Assembly: GCF_040024445.1 (NCBI RefSeq)
Contig: NZ_CP157276.1
Coordinates: forward strand, 3,348,001-3,412,000
Origin: Prescottella soli
GTDB taxonomy: Bacteria; Actinomycetota; Actinomycetes; Mycobacteriales; Mycobacteriaceae
Direction: 5' to 3'
Length of the DNA stretch: 64,000 nt
Shown: one piece after another, positions 10,011 through 18,071 of the stretch
Layout of the letters: every line of letters begins with the position of its first letter
How positions within the stretch are numbered: the stretch's first letter is position 1
Translations under genes and position numbers: made by a program
The notes under the pieces: generated by a model
Databases searched by the model: none
The model's input: only the letters and a program-made list of their open reading frames with translations
Told to the model about the DNA's origin: nothing

Positions 10011-10892
10011 TCAGTCCTGTGCGGGCTCGAACTCGAGACCGAGTTCGGTGCCCAGTGCCTGCAGGGCCTGGAGCTGATCGCAGTAGTGCGCCGCGCCCGT
10101 CGCGGCGATCGCCGCGCTGGCGATGGTGGCTCCGGCTGCGCGCCGGCGATCGAGGGCGCGTACGGTGCGGTCGCGGTCCCCGAGCGGGTCGAGGGGAGCG
10201 CCGGCGCTCAGCACGATCTCGAAGCCCGCGGGGACGTCGACCTTGCCCAGCATGGTGGCGAGCTCGTCGACGCCCAGCCCGAACGGCACCCACCCGTCGC
10301 CGTGTTCGACGGCGCGGCGCAGCGAGCGCATCGTGCGGCCGCCGACCCACAGGGGGACGCGGTCCTGGACGGCGTGCGGCTCGACGAGCAGGTCGTGGAA
10401 TTCGTAATAGGTTCCGTCGTACTCCGGCAGGCTCCGGGACAGCGCGGCGCGGAGCGCCGCGAGGGCGTCGTCCGCGCGGGCGCCCCGGTCCTCGAACGGT
10501 GCGTCCAGGAGTTCGAACTCCTCCCGCAGTGTCCCGACGCCGAGGCCGAGGACGAGTCGTCCGCCGCTGACGACGTCGAGGGTGCCGTAGCGTTTCGCGA
10601 TCTCGAGCGGGTGGTGGTAGCCCAGGACGAGGACCTGGGTGGCCAGGCGGATCCGGGTGGTGCGGGCGGCGAGGTAGCCGAACGTCGCCAGCGGATCCCA
10701 GTAGGTGCCGCCCCGGGCGCGGGCCACGTCCACCGGCACGGCGACGTGTTCGCTGCAGGTCAGATGGTGGAACCCGAGCCGATCGGCTGTTTCGGCAACC
10801 TGGGCGAGGTCGGAGATGTCGGCGCCGCGCTCCCACTCCGAGTGGGCTTCGGGGTGCAGCACCACCACGGGGGAGACGATTCCGATGTGCAT
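10011..10892 (-). CDS. LLM-class F420-dependent oxidoreductase
   Basis: A 293-residue luciferase-like TIM barrel. Supporting features are MHIGIVSPVVVLHPEAHSEW, CSEHVAVPVD, ATQVLVLGYHHPLEIAKRYGTLDVVSGGRL and the GVGTLREEFELL segment, all of the F420-dependent actinobacterial LLM group. It would oxidise or reduce an alcohol, ketone or enone using cofactor F420 or FMN; the substrate is not deducible. It is divergent from the IclR gene at 11178, and the shared 285-bp region holds the 17-bp regulon motif. It is the first gene of an operon with the SnoaL-like gene at 9454. Confidence 0.8.
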   Translation of the reverse strand: MHIGIVSPVVVLHPEAHSEWERGADISDLAQVAETADRLGFHHLTCSEHVAVPVDVARARGGTYWDPLATFGYLAARTTRIRLATQVLVLGYHHPLEIAKRYGTLDVVSGGRLVLGLGVGTLREEFELLDAPFEDRGARADDALAALRAALSRSLPEYDGTYYEFHDLLVEPHAVQDRVPLWVGGRTMRSLRRAVEHGDGWVPFGLGVDELATMLGKVDVPAGFEIVLSAGAPLDPLGDRDRTVRALDRRRAAGATIASAAIAATGAAHYCDQLQALQALGTELGLEFEPAQD

Positions 10893-11074
10893 CCCTACGG
10901 CTCCGTTGCTGGATCGGTCAGTATCGCTTCGTTCTACCCCGTCGAGGCAGTACCCGCTGCGGCGTTTCCGGTCACCGGGAGTTTCTCTGGCCTGTCACCC
11001 GTGGGTGTGCGAAGCGACTCCGGCCACGTCATGATGGCGATGTCCGATTTGGGCAAACACTCGGCAGGGAATCT

Positions 11075-11091
11075 CTCCCGTCCAGCGGGAC
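11075..11091 (-). promoter_or_regulatory. 17-bp regulon motif upstream of IclR gene 1
   Basis: On the minus strand GTCCCGCTGGACGGGAG, a near-perfect palindrome (TCCCG-N5-CGGGA), 86 bases upstream of the ATG at 11178 and in the divergent promoter region of the LLM gene. Confidence 0.6.
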
Positions 11092-11107
11092 CCACCTGCT
11101 AGCCTGT

Positions 11108-11121
11108 CAGAATTGATTTCA
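11108..11121 (+). promoter_or_regulatory. KstR-like degenerate site
   Basis: CAGAATTGATTTCA, sharing AGAATnnATT with a site before fadA5 at 28138; 56 bases upstream of the IclR start. Confidence 0.3.
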
Positions 11122-11177
11122 GTTTTGCTTCGTTTCGCTCCTCTGACCAGGGGCGTGGATGTTGCTTGGAGGTGTCT

Positions 11178-12071
11178 ATGACAGTCGTCGATTCCGGTGA
11201 GGCGACCGCTGCGCAGGCCCCGCGCCGTGATCTGCCGCCGTCCATGGTCGAACGGATGACCCTGATTCTCGACGCTTTCGACGGCCGCGCTTCGCGGCTG
11301 ACCCTCGAAGAGGTGGCCTGCCGTACCCAGCTGCCCCGCTCGACGGTGCACCGAATCCTCGATCAGCTCGTCCGCCTGAACTGGGTGGAGCACGCGTCGT
11401 TCGGCTACTGCCTCGGTCGTCGTGCGCTCGGGCTCGGCGGCGGCGACGGCGGCCACAGCGAGATCCGTGCTGCGGCAGCGCCGTTGCTGCACGAATTGCA
11501 CATGCAGACCGGCATGGTCGTCCACCTCGCGGTCCTCGACGGCAGCGAGAGCGTCTACCTCGACAAGGTGGGTGGGCGTTTCGCATCGACGCTGCCGTCG
11601 CGGGTCGGCGGTCGGGGCCCCGCGTACTCGACGGCCGGTGGCAAGTCGATGCTCGCGTGGCTGGATCCCGAGCGCGTCGACAGTCTCTACGAGCAGCGGC
11701 TGAGCCGCTGCACCGATCGCACGATCACCGACATCCCGACGCTGCACCAGGAACTCAACCGCATCCGGCAGCGGCGGGGCCTCGCCTTCGAGCGGGGCGA
11801 GTCGGTCCGCGGTGTCGCGTGCGTCGGTGTCGCGGTTCGCGGTCACGAGGGTCCGGTCGCCGGTATCTCGCTGTGCGGCGACGCCCGCACCGCCCAGCTC
11901 GAGCGCGTCGCACCGCTCGTCGTCGATGCCGCCCGCGAGGTGTCGCGCACCCTCTACCCCGAACTCGGCGCGCCCCGTCGCGGTCGACGAGCACCGGTCA
12001 CCCCCGTGGACACCTGGTCCGCCGACGCCATGGACCGGCTGCTCTCCATTCAGAGCGGGCAGTGGATCTGA
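11178..12071 (+). CDS. IclR-family transcriptional regulator 1
   Basis: A 297-residue regulator with the winged helix at about residues 25-85 (LTLEEVACRTQLPRSTVHRILDQLVRLNWVE) and an IclR ligand domain marked by VVHLAVLDGSESVYLDKVGG, SRVGGRGPAYSTAGGKSMLAWL and FERGESVRGVACVGVAV. These proteins bind aromatic or acyl effectors and control adjacent catabolic operons. The ATG at 11178 follows GGAGGTGTCT; a TTG at 11166 is possible but poorer. It is flanked on both sides by degradation genes, and its own promoter region holds the 17-bp palindrome found throughout the cluster, so it is a candidate to be the factor that reads that motif. Confidence 0.9.
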   Translation: MTVVDSGEATAAQAPRRDLPPSMVERMTLILDAFDGRASRLTLEEVACRTQLPRSTVHRILDQLVRLNWVEHASFGYCLGRRALGLGGGDGGHSEIRAAAAPLLHELHMQTGMVVHLAVLDGSESVYLDKVGGRFASTLPSRVGGRGPAYSTAGGKSMLAWLDPERVDSLYEQRLSRCTDRTITDIPTLHQELNRIRQRRGLAFERGESVRGVACVGVAVRGHEGPVAGISLCGDARTAQLERVAPLVVDAAREVSRTLYPELGAPRRGRRAPVTPVDTWSADAMDRLLSIQSGQWI

Positions 12072-12098
12072 TCAGGATCGGCTGACGCCCGACGGGGA

Positions 12099-12638
12099 TC
12101 AGGCGGTGGCGCCCGCCGGGGCCGGAATCGGGGTCTCGATGCCGAACTTGCCGCGGAAGAACACCATCGGCCGCTCCTCGCACACGGCGTCGAGTTCGAG
12201 AACCCGGCCGATGATGACGTCGTGGTCGCCGGCGACGTGGACGTCGTGGACCTCCGCGTGCACGCGCATCAGGACCCCGGGCAGCGCCGGCGTGTTCCAG
12301 CGGGACAGCTCCCAGTCCAGATCCTCGTACTTGCGGCCCTTGCTGGAGCCGAAGCGCGAGCACAGGTCGGACTGCTCCTCGTGCAGGACGTTGACGCAGA
12401 AGCGGCCGGTCTCGCGGATCCGCGGCCAGGCGCGCCCGCGGTGGTCGGCGCAGATCAGGATCAGCGGCGGCTCGAGCGACACCGACGCGAACGATTGGCA
12501 CGCGAACCCGACCGGGCCCTCGTCGTCCAGGCCGGTCACCACGGTCACACCGGTCGCGAACTGGCTCATCACGCGGCGCATCTCATCGGGGGTCGGCGCT
12601 GCCGCCGAGTTCTCGTGTGCAATCAGCTCTGTGGGCAT
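12099..12638 (-). CDS. hsaB: Flavin reductase, HsaB-like component of steroid monooxygenase
   Basis: A 179-residue flavin reductase. It shows MRRVMSQFATGVTVVTGLD, then GFACQSFASVSLEPPLILIC, GRFCVNVLHEEQSDLCSRF and a GDHDVIIGRVLEL segment, matching HsaB and related short-chain flavin reductases that supply FMNH2 to an acyl-CoA-dehydrogenase-like hydroxylase. Partners in the window are the two HsaA-type proteins at 15867 and 24470; no second reductase is seen. The start ATG at 12638 is chosen for GGAGG ten bases upstream and normal length; the frame stays open to 12869 but without family residues. It is divergent from hsaD at 12887 with two copies of the 17-bp motif between them. Confidence 0.85.
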   Translation of the reverse strand: MPTELIAHENSAAAPTPDEMRRVMSQFATGVTVVTGLDDEGPVGFACQSFASVSLEPPLILICADHRGRAWPRIRETGRFCVNVLHEEQSDLCSRFGSSKGRKYEDLDWELSRWNTPALPGVLMRVHAEVHDVHVAGDHDVIIGRVLELDAVCEERPMVFFRGKFGIETPIPAPAGATA

Positions 12639-12734
12639 GGGGCCACCTCCGATTCGACGGGATCGATCGGCGCCGAGTGCGCCGAAGTTGATGTTTGCGA
12701 GCGTATGGCTGCGTGTTCGCGGCCCTGAACTGCT

Positions 12735-12751
12735 GTCTCGGTCAGCGGAAC
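12735..12751 (-). promoter_or_regulatory. 17-bp regulon motif, copy A of a pair
   Basis: Minus strand GTTCCGCTGACCGAGAC; 49 bases from a second copy at 12784. Both lie in the hsaB/hsaD divergent promoter region. Confidence 0.45.
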
Positions 12752-12783
12752 CACCCCCGACGGGCGCAGACGGCGAGCGGCTG

Positions 12784-12800
12784 ATCTCGCTCATCGGGAT
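12784..12800 (-). promoter_or_regulatory. 17-bp regulon motif, copy B of a pair
   Basis: Minus strand ATCCCGATGAGCGAGAT, matching 13 of 17 consensus positions; 86 bases upstream of hsaD, the same distance as the copy before IclR gene 1. Confidence 0.45.
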
Positions 12801-12886
12801 GAGATATGGCCCACGCGGGCGTGGCCTGGCAGCCTGCGACCCGAATGGGCTGTGACCCGGATGACACATGAGGGACAGAGGCGACG

Positions 12887-13753
12887 ATGACTACTGAGCT
12901 GAGCTACGAGGGAACTCTGCGGGAACTGCACACCGATCAGGGCGTGCTCCGGTACCACGAGGCCGGCGACGGCCCGCCGCTGCTGCTGCTGCACGGCTCC
13001 GGCCCGGGCGTGACGGGATGGCGTAACTACCGTGGCGTGCTCGCGGACTTCGCCGAGCACTTCCACTGCTACGTGCTCGAGTTCCCCGGATTCGGCGTGT
13101 CCGATCCGTGCGACGGTCACCCGATGGTCGAGGCGATCAACGCCGTCCCGACCTTCCTCGACGGCCTGGGCCTCGGCGCGGTCGACATCATCGGCAACTC
13201 GATGGGCGGTGTCGTCGGTGCCCGCATCGCGATCGCGCAGCCGGAGCGGGTCAACAAGCTGGTCTCCATCGGCGGCGTCGGCAAGAACGTCCTCTCGTCC
13301 AACCCGGGCGAGGGCATCAAGCTGCTGATGGAGTTCACGGACAACCCCACCCGCGAGAGCCTGATCCGCTGGCTCCAGTCGATGGTCTACAACCCCGCGA
13401 TCGTCACCGAGCAGCTCATCGAGGAGCGCTGGGCGCTCGCTACCGAGCCCAAGACGCTCGAGATCGCCCGCCGCATGTACAGCACCAAGGCGTTCGCCGC
13501 GATGGCCGCCGCCAACGCGCAGGCCGACGGCACGCCGTACTGGGCGCAGTTCGGCAAGATCAAGGCACCGACCCTCATCACCTGGGGCCGCGACGACCGC
13601 GTGAGCCCCGTCGACATGGGCCTGCTGCCGATGCGCGACATCCCGAACGCGGAGTTCCACGTGTTCCCGAACTGCGGTCACTGGACCATGATCGAGGCGC
13701 GCGACGCCTGGGTCTCGACCGTTCTGACGTTCCTGCGACGCGACGAGAAGTGA
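12887..13753 (+). CDS. hsaD: Meta-cleavage product hydrolase, HsaD-like
   Basis: A 288-residue alpha/beta hydrolase of the C-C bond hydrolase (BphD/HsaD) group. The oxyanion motif HGSGPGVTGWRNYRG, nucleophile Ser105 in GNSMGG, acid in WGRDDRVSP and His in PNCGHWTM form the triad. HsaD splits the ring-opened product 4,9-DSHA into a C5 dienoate and the indanedione propionate (DOHNAA/HIP). The ATG is preceded by GAGGCGAC after a run of purines. Thirteen bases separate it from kstD, so the two are co-transcribed. The divergent partner is the hsaB-like gene. Confidence 0.88.
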   Translation: MTTELSYEGTLRELHTDQGVLRYHEAGDGPPLLLLHGSGPGVTGWRNYRGVLADFAEHFHCYVLEFPGFGVSDPCDGHPMVEAINAVPTFLDGLGLGAVDIIGNSMGGVVGARIAIAQPERVNKLVSIGGVGKNVLSSNPGEGIKLLMEFTDNPTRESLIRWLQSMVYNPAIVTEQLIEERWALATEPKTLEIARRMYSTKAFAAMAAANAQADGTPYWAQFGKIKAPTLITWGRDDRVSPVDMGLLPMRDIPNAEFHVFPNCGHWTMIEARDAWVSTVLTFLRRDEK

Positions 13754-13766
13754 TCGACAAGTCGCA

Positions 13767-15479
13767 ATGACCGAGAACCGGAACTTCGACACCGTCGTCG
13801 ACTTCCTGATCGTCGGCAGTGGTGGCGGCGGCATGGCCGCCGGCATCACTGCCGCCGACCGCGGTCTGTCCGCCCTGATCGTCGACAAAGGCAAGACCTT
13901 CGGCGGCTCCACCGCGATCTCCGGCGGTGGCATCTGGATCCCCAACGCTCCGGTGCTGCTGCGCAGCGGTGCACAGCGGGACTCCCGTGATTCGATCCGG
14001 CGCTACCTCGACATCATCACCGAGGGCAAGGTGTCGGCCGAACGCGTCGACGCCTACGTCGACAACGGCCCGCCGCTCATGGAACTGCTCGAGCGGAGCC
14101 CGCACATCGAGTTCTACTGGGTCAAGGGCTACTCCGACTACCACCCGGAGGAGGAGGGCGGGCGCCCCCTCGGCCGCACCATCGAGTGCACGCCGTTCGA
14201 CACCCGCAAGCTCGGCGACGACGAGAAGTACCAGCGTCCCAACAGCCTCGAGGGCCCGCTGGGCCTGTGGGTCACGTCCAAGGACTACCGCGACCTGGCG
14301 ATGGTCAAGCGCACGTGGCGTGGACGCAAGGCGTCGCTGGTCGCCGCGTGGCGCGTGTCGTCGAACATGATCCGCCGCCGCCACATGGCGACCGGTGGTC
14401 GCGCGCTCGTCGCACGTATGCGCATGGCGCTCGAGGACGCCGGCGTCCCGCTGTGGCTGAAGACGTCGATGAAGGAGCTGATCGTCGACGACCGGGGTGC
14501 CGTCGTCGGCGCCACCGTCGAGAGGGAGGGCACGCTCGTGCGCATAGGTGCCCGCAAGGGTGTCCTGCTCGCGACCGGCGGCTTCGAGCACAACGACGAG
14601 ATGCGCGCGAAGTACCTCCCCCAGCACGGCATCGAGAACATCAGTGCCGGCGCCCGCGAGAACGTCGGTGACGGCATCGTCGCCGGCCAGAAGCTCGGTG
14701 CTGCGGTCGATCTCATGGACGACGCCTGGTGGATGCCGTCGGTCAAGCACCCCATGGGCGCGGTCATCCCGCTGGTGTCCGAGCGCTCCATCCCGCCGTC
14801 GGTGATCGTCAACCAGGACGGCAAGCGCTTCACCAACGAGTCGGCGCCGTACGTGAACTTCGTGCACGACCAGATCGACGGCGGCCACGTCCCGGCGTAC
14901 TTCGTCATGGACAGCAAGGCCCGCTCGCGGTACCCGTTCGCACAGGTGCTGCCGGGCGCCCCGTTCCCGCAGGGCTTCTACGACCAGGGCATCGTCCACA
15001 AGGCGAACTCGCTGAGCGAGCTGGCCGAGAAGATCGGTGTCCCACCGCAGAACCTGCTCGAGACCGTCGACCGGTTCAACGGCTACGCCCGCACGGGCAA
15101 GGACGAGGAGTTCGGCCGCGGCGACAGCGCGTACGACCAGTACTACGGTGACCCGACGATGAAGAACCCGGCCATGGACGAGATCGTCAAGGGCCCGTTC
15201 TACGCCGTCCGCATCGAGGCCGGCGACCTCGGCACCAAGGGTGGTCTCGTGACCGACGCCAAGGCGCGCGTGCTGCGCGAGGACGGCACCGCCATCGACG
15301 GCCTGTACGCGACCGGCAACACTGCCGCGTCCGTCATGGCCAACGAGTACGCCGGCGCAGGCGCCACCATCGGACCGTCGATGATCTTCGGCTACGTGGC
15401 CGCGAACCACGTCGCCGACAGCGATGCCCAGCGCGTCGACGGCCCCGGCACGAGGCAGTCGGGGAAAGTTCCCGAGTGA
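13767..15479 (+). CDS. kstD: 3-Ketosteroid delta1-dehydrogenase (KstD)
   Basis: A 570-residue FAD enzyme that introduces the 1,2-double bond into 3-oxo-4-ene steroids, a step needed for ring B opening. FAD binding: FLIVGSGGGGMAAGITAADRG, then GKTFGGSTAISGGGIWIPN. Catalytic candidates, by comparison with KstD of R. erythropolis SQ1, are the Tyr in GYSDYHPE, the Tyr in NESAPYVNF, and the Tyr/Gly pair in EYAGAGATIGPSMIFGY. The overall pattern is closest to the KsdD/KstD1-KstD3 group. It is the second gene after hsaD. The stop codon at 15477 is part of a copy of the regulon motif that belongs to the next promoter. Confidence 0.9.
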   Translation: MTENRNFDTVVDFLIVGSGGGGMAAGITAADRGLSALIVDKGKTFGGSTAISGGGIWIPNAPVLLRSGAQRDSRDSIRRYLDIITEGKVSAERVDAYVDNGPPLMELLERSPHIEFYWVKGYSDYHPEEEGGRPLGRTIECTPFDTRKLGDDEKYQRPNSLEGPLGLWVTSKDYRDLAMVKRTWRGRKASLVAAWRVSSNMIRRRHMATGGRALVARMRMALEDAGVPLWLKTSMKELIVDDRGAVVGATVEREGTLVRIGARKGVLLATGGFEHNDEMRAKYLPQHGIENISAGARENVGDGIVAGQKLGAAVDLMDDAWWMPSVKHPMGAVIPLVSERSIPPSVIVNQDGKRFTNESAPYVNFVHDQIDGGHVPAYFVMDSKARSRYPFAQVLPGAPFPQGFYDQGIVHKANSLSELAEKIGVPPQNLLETVDRFNGYARTGKDEEFGRGDSAYDQYYGDPTMKNPAMDEIVKGPFYAVRIEAGDLGTKGGLVTDAKARVLREDGTAIDGLYATGNTAASVMANEYAGAGATIGPSMIFGYVAANHVADSDAQRVDGPGTRQSGKVPE

Positions 15480-15493
15480 TCACTCAGCGGGAC
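15477..15493 (-). promoter_or_regulatory. 17-bp regulon motif, half-site copy
   Basis: Minus strand GTCCCGCTGAGTGATCA; the left 11 positions are perfect. It lies 48 bases from the near-perfect copy at 15525. Confidence 0.45.
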
Positions 15494-15524
15494 GTGAAAC
15501 CGGCTCTGACGTGGCCGAATCCAA

Positions 15525-15541
15525 GTCCCGCTGAGCGGGAG
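15525..15541 (+). promoter_or_regulatory. 17-bp regulon motif, best copy
   Basis: GTCCCGCTGAGCGGGAG: the 15-bp core TCCCGCTGAGCGGGA has perfect 5-bp arms and a CTGAG centre. It is 97 bases upstream of the small-protein start at 15638 and would control the small protein, the HsaA-like and the HsaC-like genes. Confidence 0.65.
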
Positions 15542-15637
15542 GTGTTTTGTCCTCCCGGCCGGATTCCTGGGACCGTTCCACACACACGATCAGCGCTGTC
15601 GAAGAGCGTTGGTCCCCACTCGCACCAGGAGGGCGCG

Positions 15638-15826
15638 ATGCTCGATCGTCTGCCACCGACGATGGGCCACGCCGGTGCTCACCCCAGCTTCCTCTTGCAT
15701 GCCAATTCGCATGCCAAGCGTCACGGCATCGCCGAGAATCTCATCGAGCCCGGTGGCCGCAAGCTTGTCGGAGGACAGGAAGACCAGCTGATCGAGAAGG
15801 CAGTCGGTCTGGCCGCAAAGTATTAG
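15638..15826 (+). CDS. Small protein of unknown function, 62 residues
   Basis: ATG at 15638 with AGGAGGG six bases upstream gives a protein that starts MLDRLPPTMGHAGAHPSF and ends EKAVGLAAKY. It is rich in His (six in 62 residues, five of them between residues 10 and 28) and Gly, has no Cys, no signal peptide and no membrane segment. It sits alone in front of the HsaA-like gene, 40 bases away, behind the best copy of the 17-bp motif. The strong ribosome binding site, fitting codon use and operon position make it likely to be translated. I do not recognise a family. A longer frame opens at 15476 but overlaps the operator. Confidence 0.6.
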   Translation: MLDRLPPTMGHAGAHPSFLLHANSHAKRHGIAENLIEPGGRKLVGGQEDQLIEKAVGLAAKY

Positions 15827-15866
15827 ACCCGCGTCGTCGTAGGGTCGAGAGAGAGAGCTGATAGCT

Positions 15867-17039
15867 ATGGGTCAGGTTTTGGACAACATCATGCAGTTCG
15901 CGGACGAGATCCGTGAAGGCGGTATCGAGGGCGAGAAGCTGATGCGCCTCTCGGACGGAAACGCCAAGCGTGTCCGCGACGCCGGCGTCATCCGGATGCT
16001 GCAGCCGAAGGAGTTCGGCGGCCTCGAGTCCCACCCGCGCGAGTTCGCCGAGACGGCTATGGCCCTCGGCGCCGTCGACGGCTCCACCGGCTGGGTCTCC
16101 GGCATCGTCGGTGTGCACCCGTGGGAGATGGCTTTCTTCGATCCCAAGGCGCAGCAGGAGGTCTGGGGCGAGGACGTCGACACCTGGATCGCGTCGCCGT
16201 ACGCCCCCATGGGTATCGCGGTGCCGGTCGACGGCGGCTACATCCTGAACGGCCGCTGGTCGTTCTCCACCGGCAACGACCACTGCGAGTGGGTCATGAT
16301 CGGTGCTCTCGTGGGTGACCAGAAGGGTGTCCCGACCGGTCAGGTTCTGCACGTGCTGGTCCCGAAGGCGGACTACACCGTCGACCACGAGAGCTGGAAC
16401 GTCGTCGGCCTGCGCGGCACCGGTTCCAAGGACTTCACGGTCAAGGACGCCTTCATCCCCGAGTACCGCACGATCGACTCCGAGATCGTCCTCAGCGGCA
16501 ACGGTGCCAAGCACGCCGGCCGTGACGAGACGCTGTACAAGTTCCCGTTCTCCTGCATCTTCCCGCTCGGCATCTCCTCGTCGCTGATCGGCATGTGCGA
16601 GGGCGGTCTCGCCCTGTACATCGCCGCGCAGAAGGAGCGCGTCGCGGTGACCGGTGTCCCGATCAAGGAGGACCCGTACGTCCTCTACGCCATCGGTCAG
16701 GCCGCCGACGAGATCAACGCTGCGCGAGTGTCGATCCTCGAGACCGTCGACCGTTTCTGGGACAAGACCGAGAAGGGCCAGGAGGTCACCTTCGAAGAGC
16801 GCGCGGTCGGCCGCCGCACCCAGACCAACGCCGCGTGGCGCGCGGTCAGTGCCCTCGACGAGATCTTCGCTCGCGCCGGCGGCGGTGCGATGAAGGTGAC
16901 GCTGCCGCTGCAGCGCTTCTGGCGTGACGCGCACGTCGGCCTGACCCACGCGATCCACGTGCCCGGCTCGATCAACCACGCGTCGGCGCTGACCCAGCTC
17001 GGTGGCGAGCCCCAGGGCATCCACCGCTCGATGATCTAG
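15867..17039 (+). CDS. HsaA-like flavin-dependent monooxygenase (acyl-CoA dehydrogenase fold)
   Basis: A 390-residue protein of the acyl-CoA-dehydrogenase-like group D hydroxylases. Features are RDAGVIRMLQPKEFGGLESHP, GSTGWVSGIVGVHPWEMAFF, WSFSTGNDHCEWVMIG, VVGLRGTGSKDFTV and RFWRDAHVGLTHA near the end. HsaA hydroxylates 3-HSA at C4 using FMNH2 from HsaB. This copy is further from classical HsaA than the one at 24470 (for example NHASALTQLGGEPQGIHRSMI at the C-terminus), so it may act on a related phenolic or hydroxylated bile acid intermediate. It is followed 39 bases later by the extradiol dioxygenase. Confidence 0.8.
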   Translation: MGQVLDNIMQFADEIREGGIEGEKLMRLSDGNAKRVRDAGVIRMLQPKEFGGLESHPREFAETAMALGAVDGSTGWVSGIVGVHPWEMAFFDPKAQQEVWGEDVDTWIASPYAPMGIAVPVDGGYILNGRWSFSTGNDHCEWVMIGALVGDQKGVPTGQVLHVLVPKADYTVDHESWNVVGLRGTGSKDFTVKDAFIPEYRTIDSEIVLSGNGAKHAGRDETLYKFPFSCIFPLGISSSLIGMCEGGLALYIAAQKERVAVTGVPIKEDPYVLYAIGQAADEINAARVSILETVDRFWDKTEKGQEVTFEERAVGRRTQTNAAWRAVSALDEIFARAGGGAMKVTLPLQRFWRDAHVGLTHAIHVPGSINHASALTQLGGEPQGIHRSMI

Positions 17040-17078
17040 TTCGAACCCATCTGAATTCCTCACTCAGGACGGATTGAT

Positions 17079-17984
17079 ATGACGGAAATTCGGGGTCTCG
17101 GATACCTCAGGATCCAGACTCAGGACATCGCTCGTTGGCGTGAGCTCGTCGTCGACGGCCTCGGCATGGCGGTCGGCTCGGGCCCGGACCCGGACGGCCT
17201 CTACCTGCGGCTCGACGAGCGGCGTGCGCGCCTGATCGTGCTGCCGGGCGAGTCCGACAAGGCACTGGCGGTCGGCTGGGAGGTGCGCGACCAGTTCGCG
17301 CTGCAGCGAGTCCGTGAGGCCGTCGAGAAGGCCGGCATCGCAGTCGAGGAGCTTTCCCTCGAAGAGGCCGACTACCGCGACGCCGAGAAGGTCATCGCGT
17401 TCGACGACCCGGCCGGCACCCGCGTCGAGGTCTTCTTCGGCCCCGTCCTGGACCACAGCCCGGTCGTGACGCCGCACGGCGGCCGGTGGGTCACCGGCCC
17501 GCAGGGCCTCGGTCACGTCGTGCTGCCGACGCCGAAGTTCGCGGAGTCGTACGCCTTCTACACCGAGGTGCTCGGCTTCCTCCCGCGTGGCGCGATCCGG
17601 CTGCAGGACGGCGTCTCGCGCGTCCGGTTCCTCGGCGTCAACCAGCGTCACCACAGCCTTGCGCTGTGCCCGGCGCCGCCGACGGACGAGCCCGGCCTGG
17701 TTCACCTGATGACGGAGGTCGACACCCTCGACGCCGTCGGCCAGGCACTGGACCGCGTCGCCAAGCTCGGCTTCACGATCTCCTCGACCCTGGGCCGCCA
17801 CACGAACGACAAGATGGTGTCGTTCTACGTGCGCGCACCCGGAGGCTGGGACCTCGAGTTCGGCACCGAGGGCATGCTGGTCGACGAGACCTTCTACACC
17901 GCCGAGGAGATCACGGCGGACAGCTACTGGGGCCACGACTGGTCGGCCTCGGAGCCGCTGAAGGCGTTCATCCCGAAGGCGTGA
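17079..17984 (+). CDS. hsaC: Type I extradiol dioxygenase, HsaC-like
   Basis: A 301-residue two-domain vicinal-oxygen-chelate dioxygenase. The iron ligands are read as His146 in GLGHVVLPTPKF, a His in GLVHLMTEVD and a Glu in GGWDLEFGTEG, the usual 2-His-1-Glu set, located in the C-terminal domain. HsaC opens the catecholic ring A of 3,4-DHSA by meta cleavage. Residues KMVSFYVRAPGGWDLEFG are conserved in steroid and biphenyl dioxygenases. It lies directly after the HsaA-like gene and is closed by a strong terminator. Together with hsaD and hsaB upstream it gives the complete ring A cleavage set. Confidence 0.9.
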   Translation: MTEIRGLGYLRIQTQDIARWRELVVDGLGMAVGSGPDPDGLYLRLDERRARLIVLPGESDKALAVGWEVRDQFALQRVREAVEKAGIAVEELSLEEADYRDAEKVIAFDDPAGTRVEVFFGPVLDHSPVVTPHGGRWVTGPQGLGHVVLPTPKFAESYAFYTEVLGFLPRGAIRLQDGVSRVRFLGVNQRHHSLALCPAPPTDEPGLVHLMTEVDTLDAVGQALDRVAKLGFTISSTLGRHTNDKMVSFYVRAPGGWDLEFGTEGMLVDETFYTAEEITADSYWGHDWSASEPLKAFIPKA

Positions 17985-18010
17985 TCGCCCGGTAGGTGAT
18001 GCTCGACGAC

Positions 18011-18046
18011 AAGGGCCCCGCGCGGATTCGTCCGCGCGGGGCCCTT
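18011..18046 (+). terminator. Strong terminator hairpin after hsaC
   Basis: Perfect 16-bp arms AAGGGCCCCGCGCGGA (18011-18026) and complement (18031-18046) with a TTCG tetraloop followed by TCTCGTG; also positioned to end the convergent gene at 18072. Confidence 0.85.
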
Positions 18047-18071
18047 TCTCGTGTCCTGATGCCGCTGCTCG

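Noticed and set aside
13578-15410. 610-codon open frame on the minus strand
   Set aside because: Antisense of kstD, explained by codon bias in high-GC DNA.
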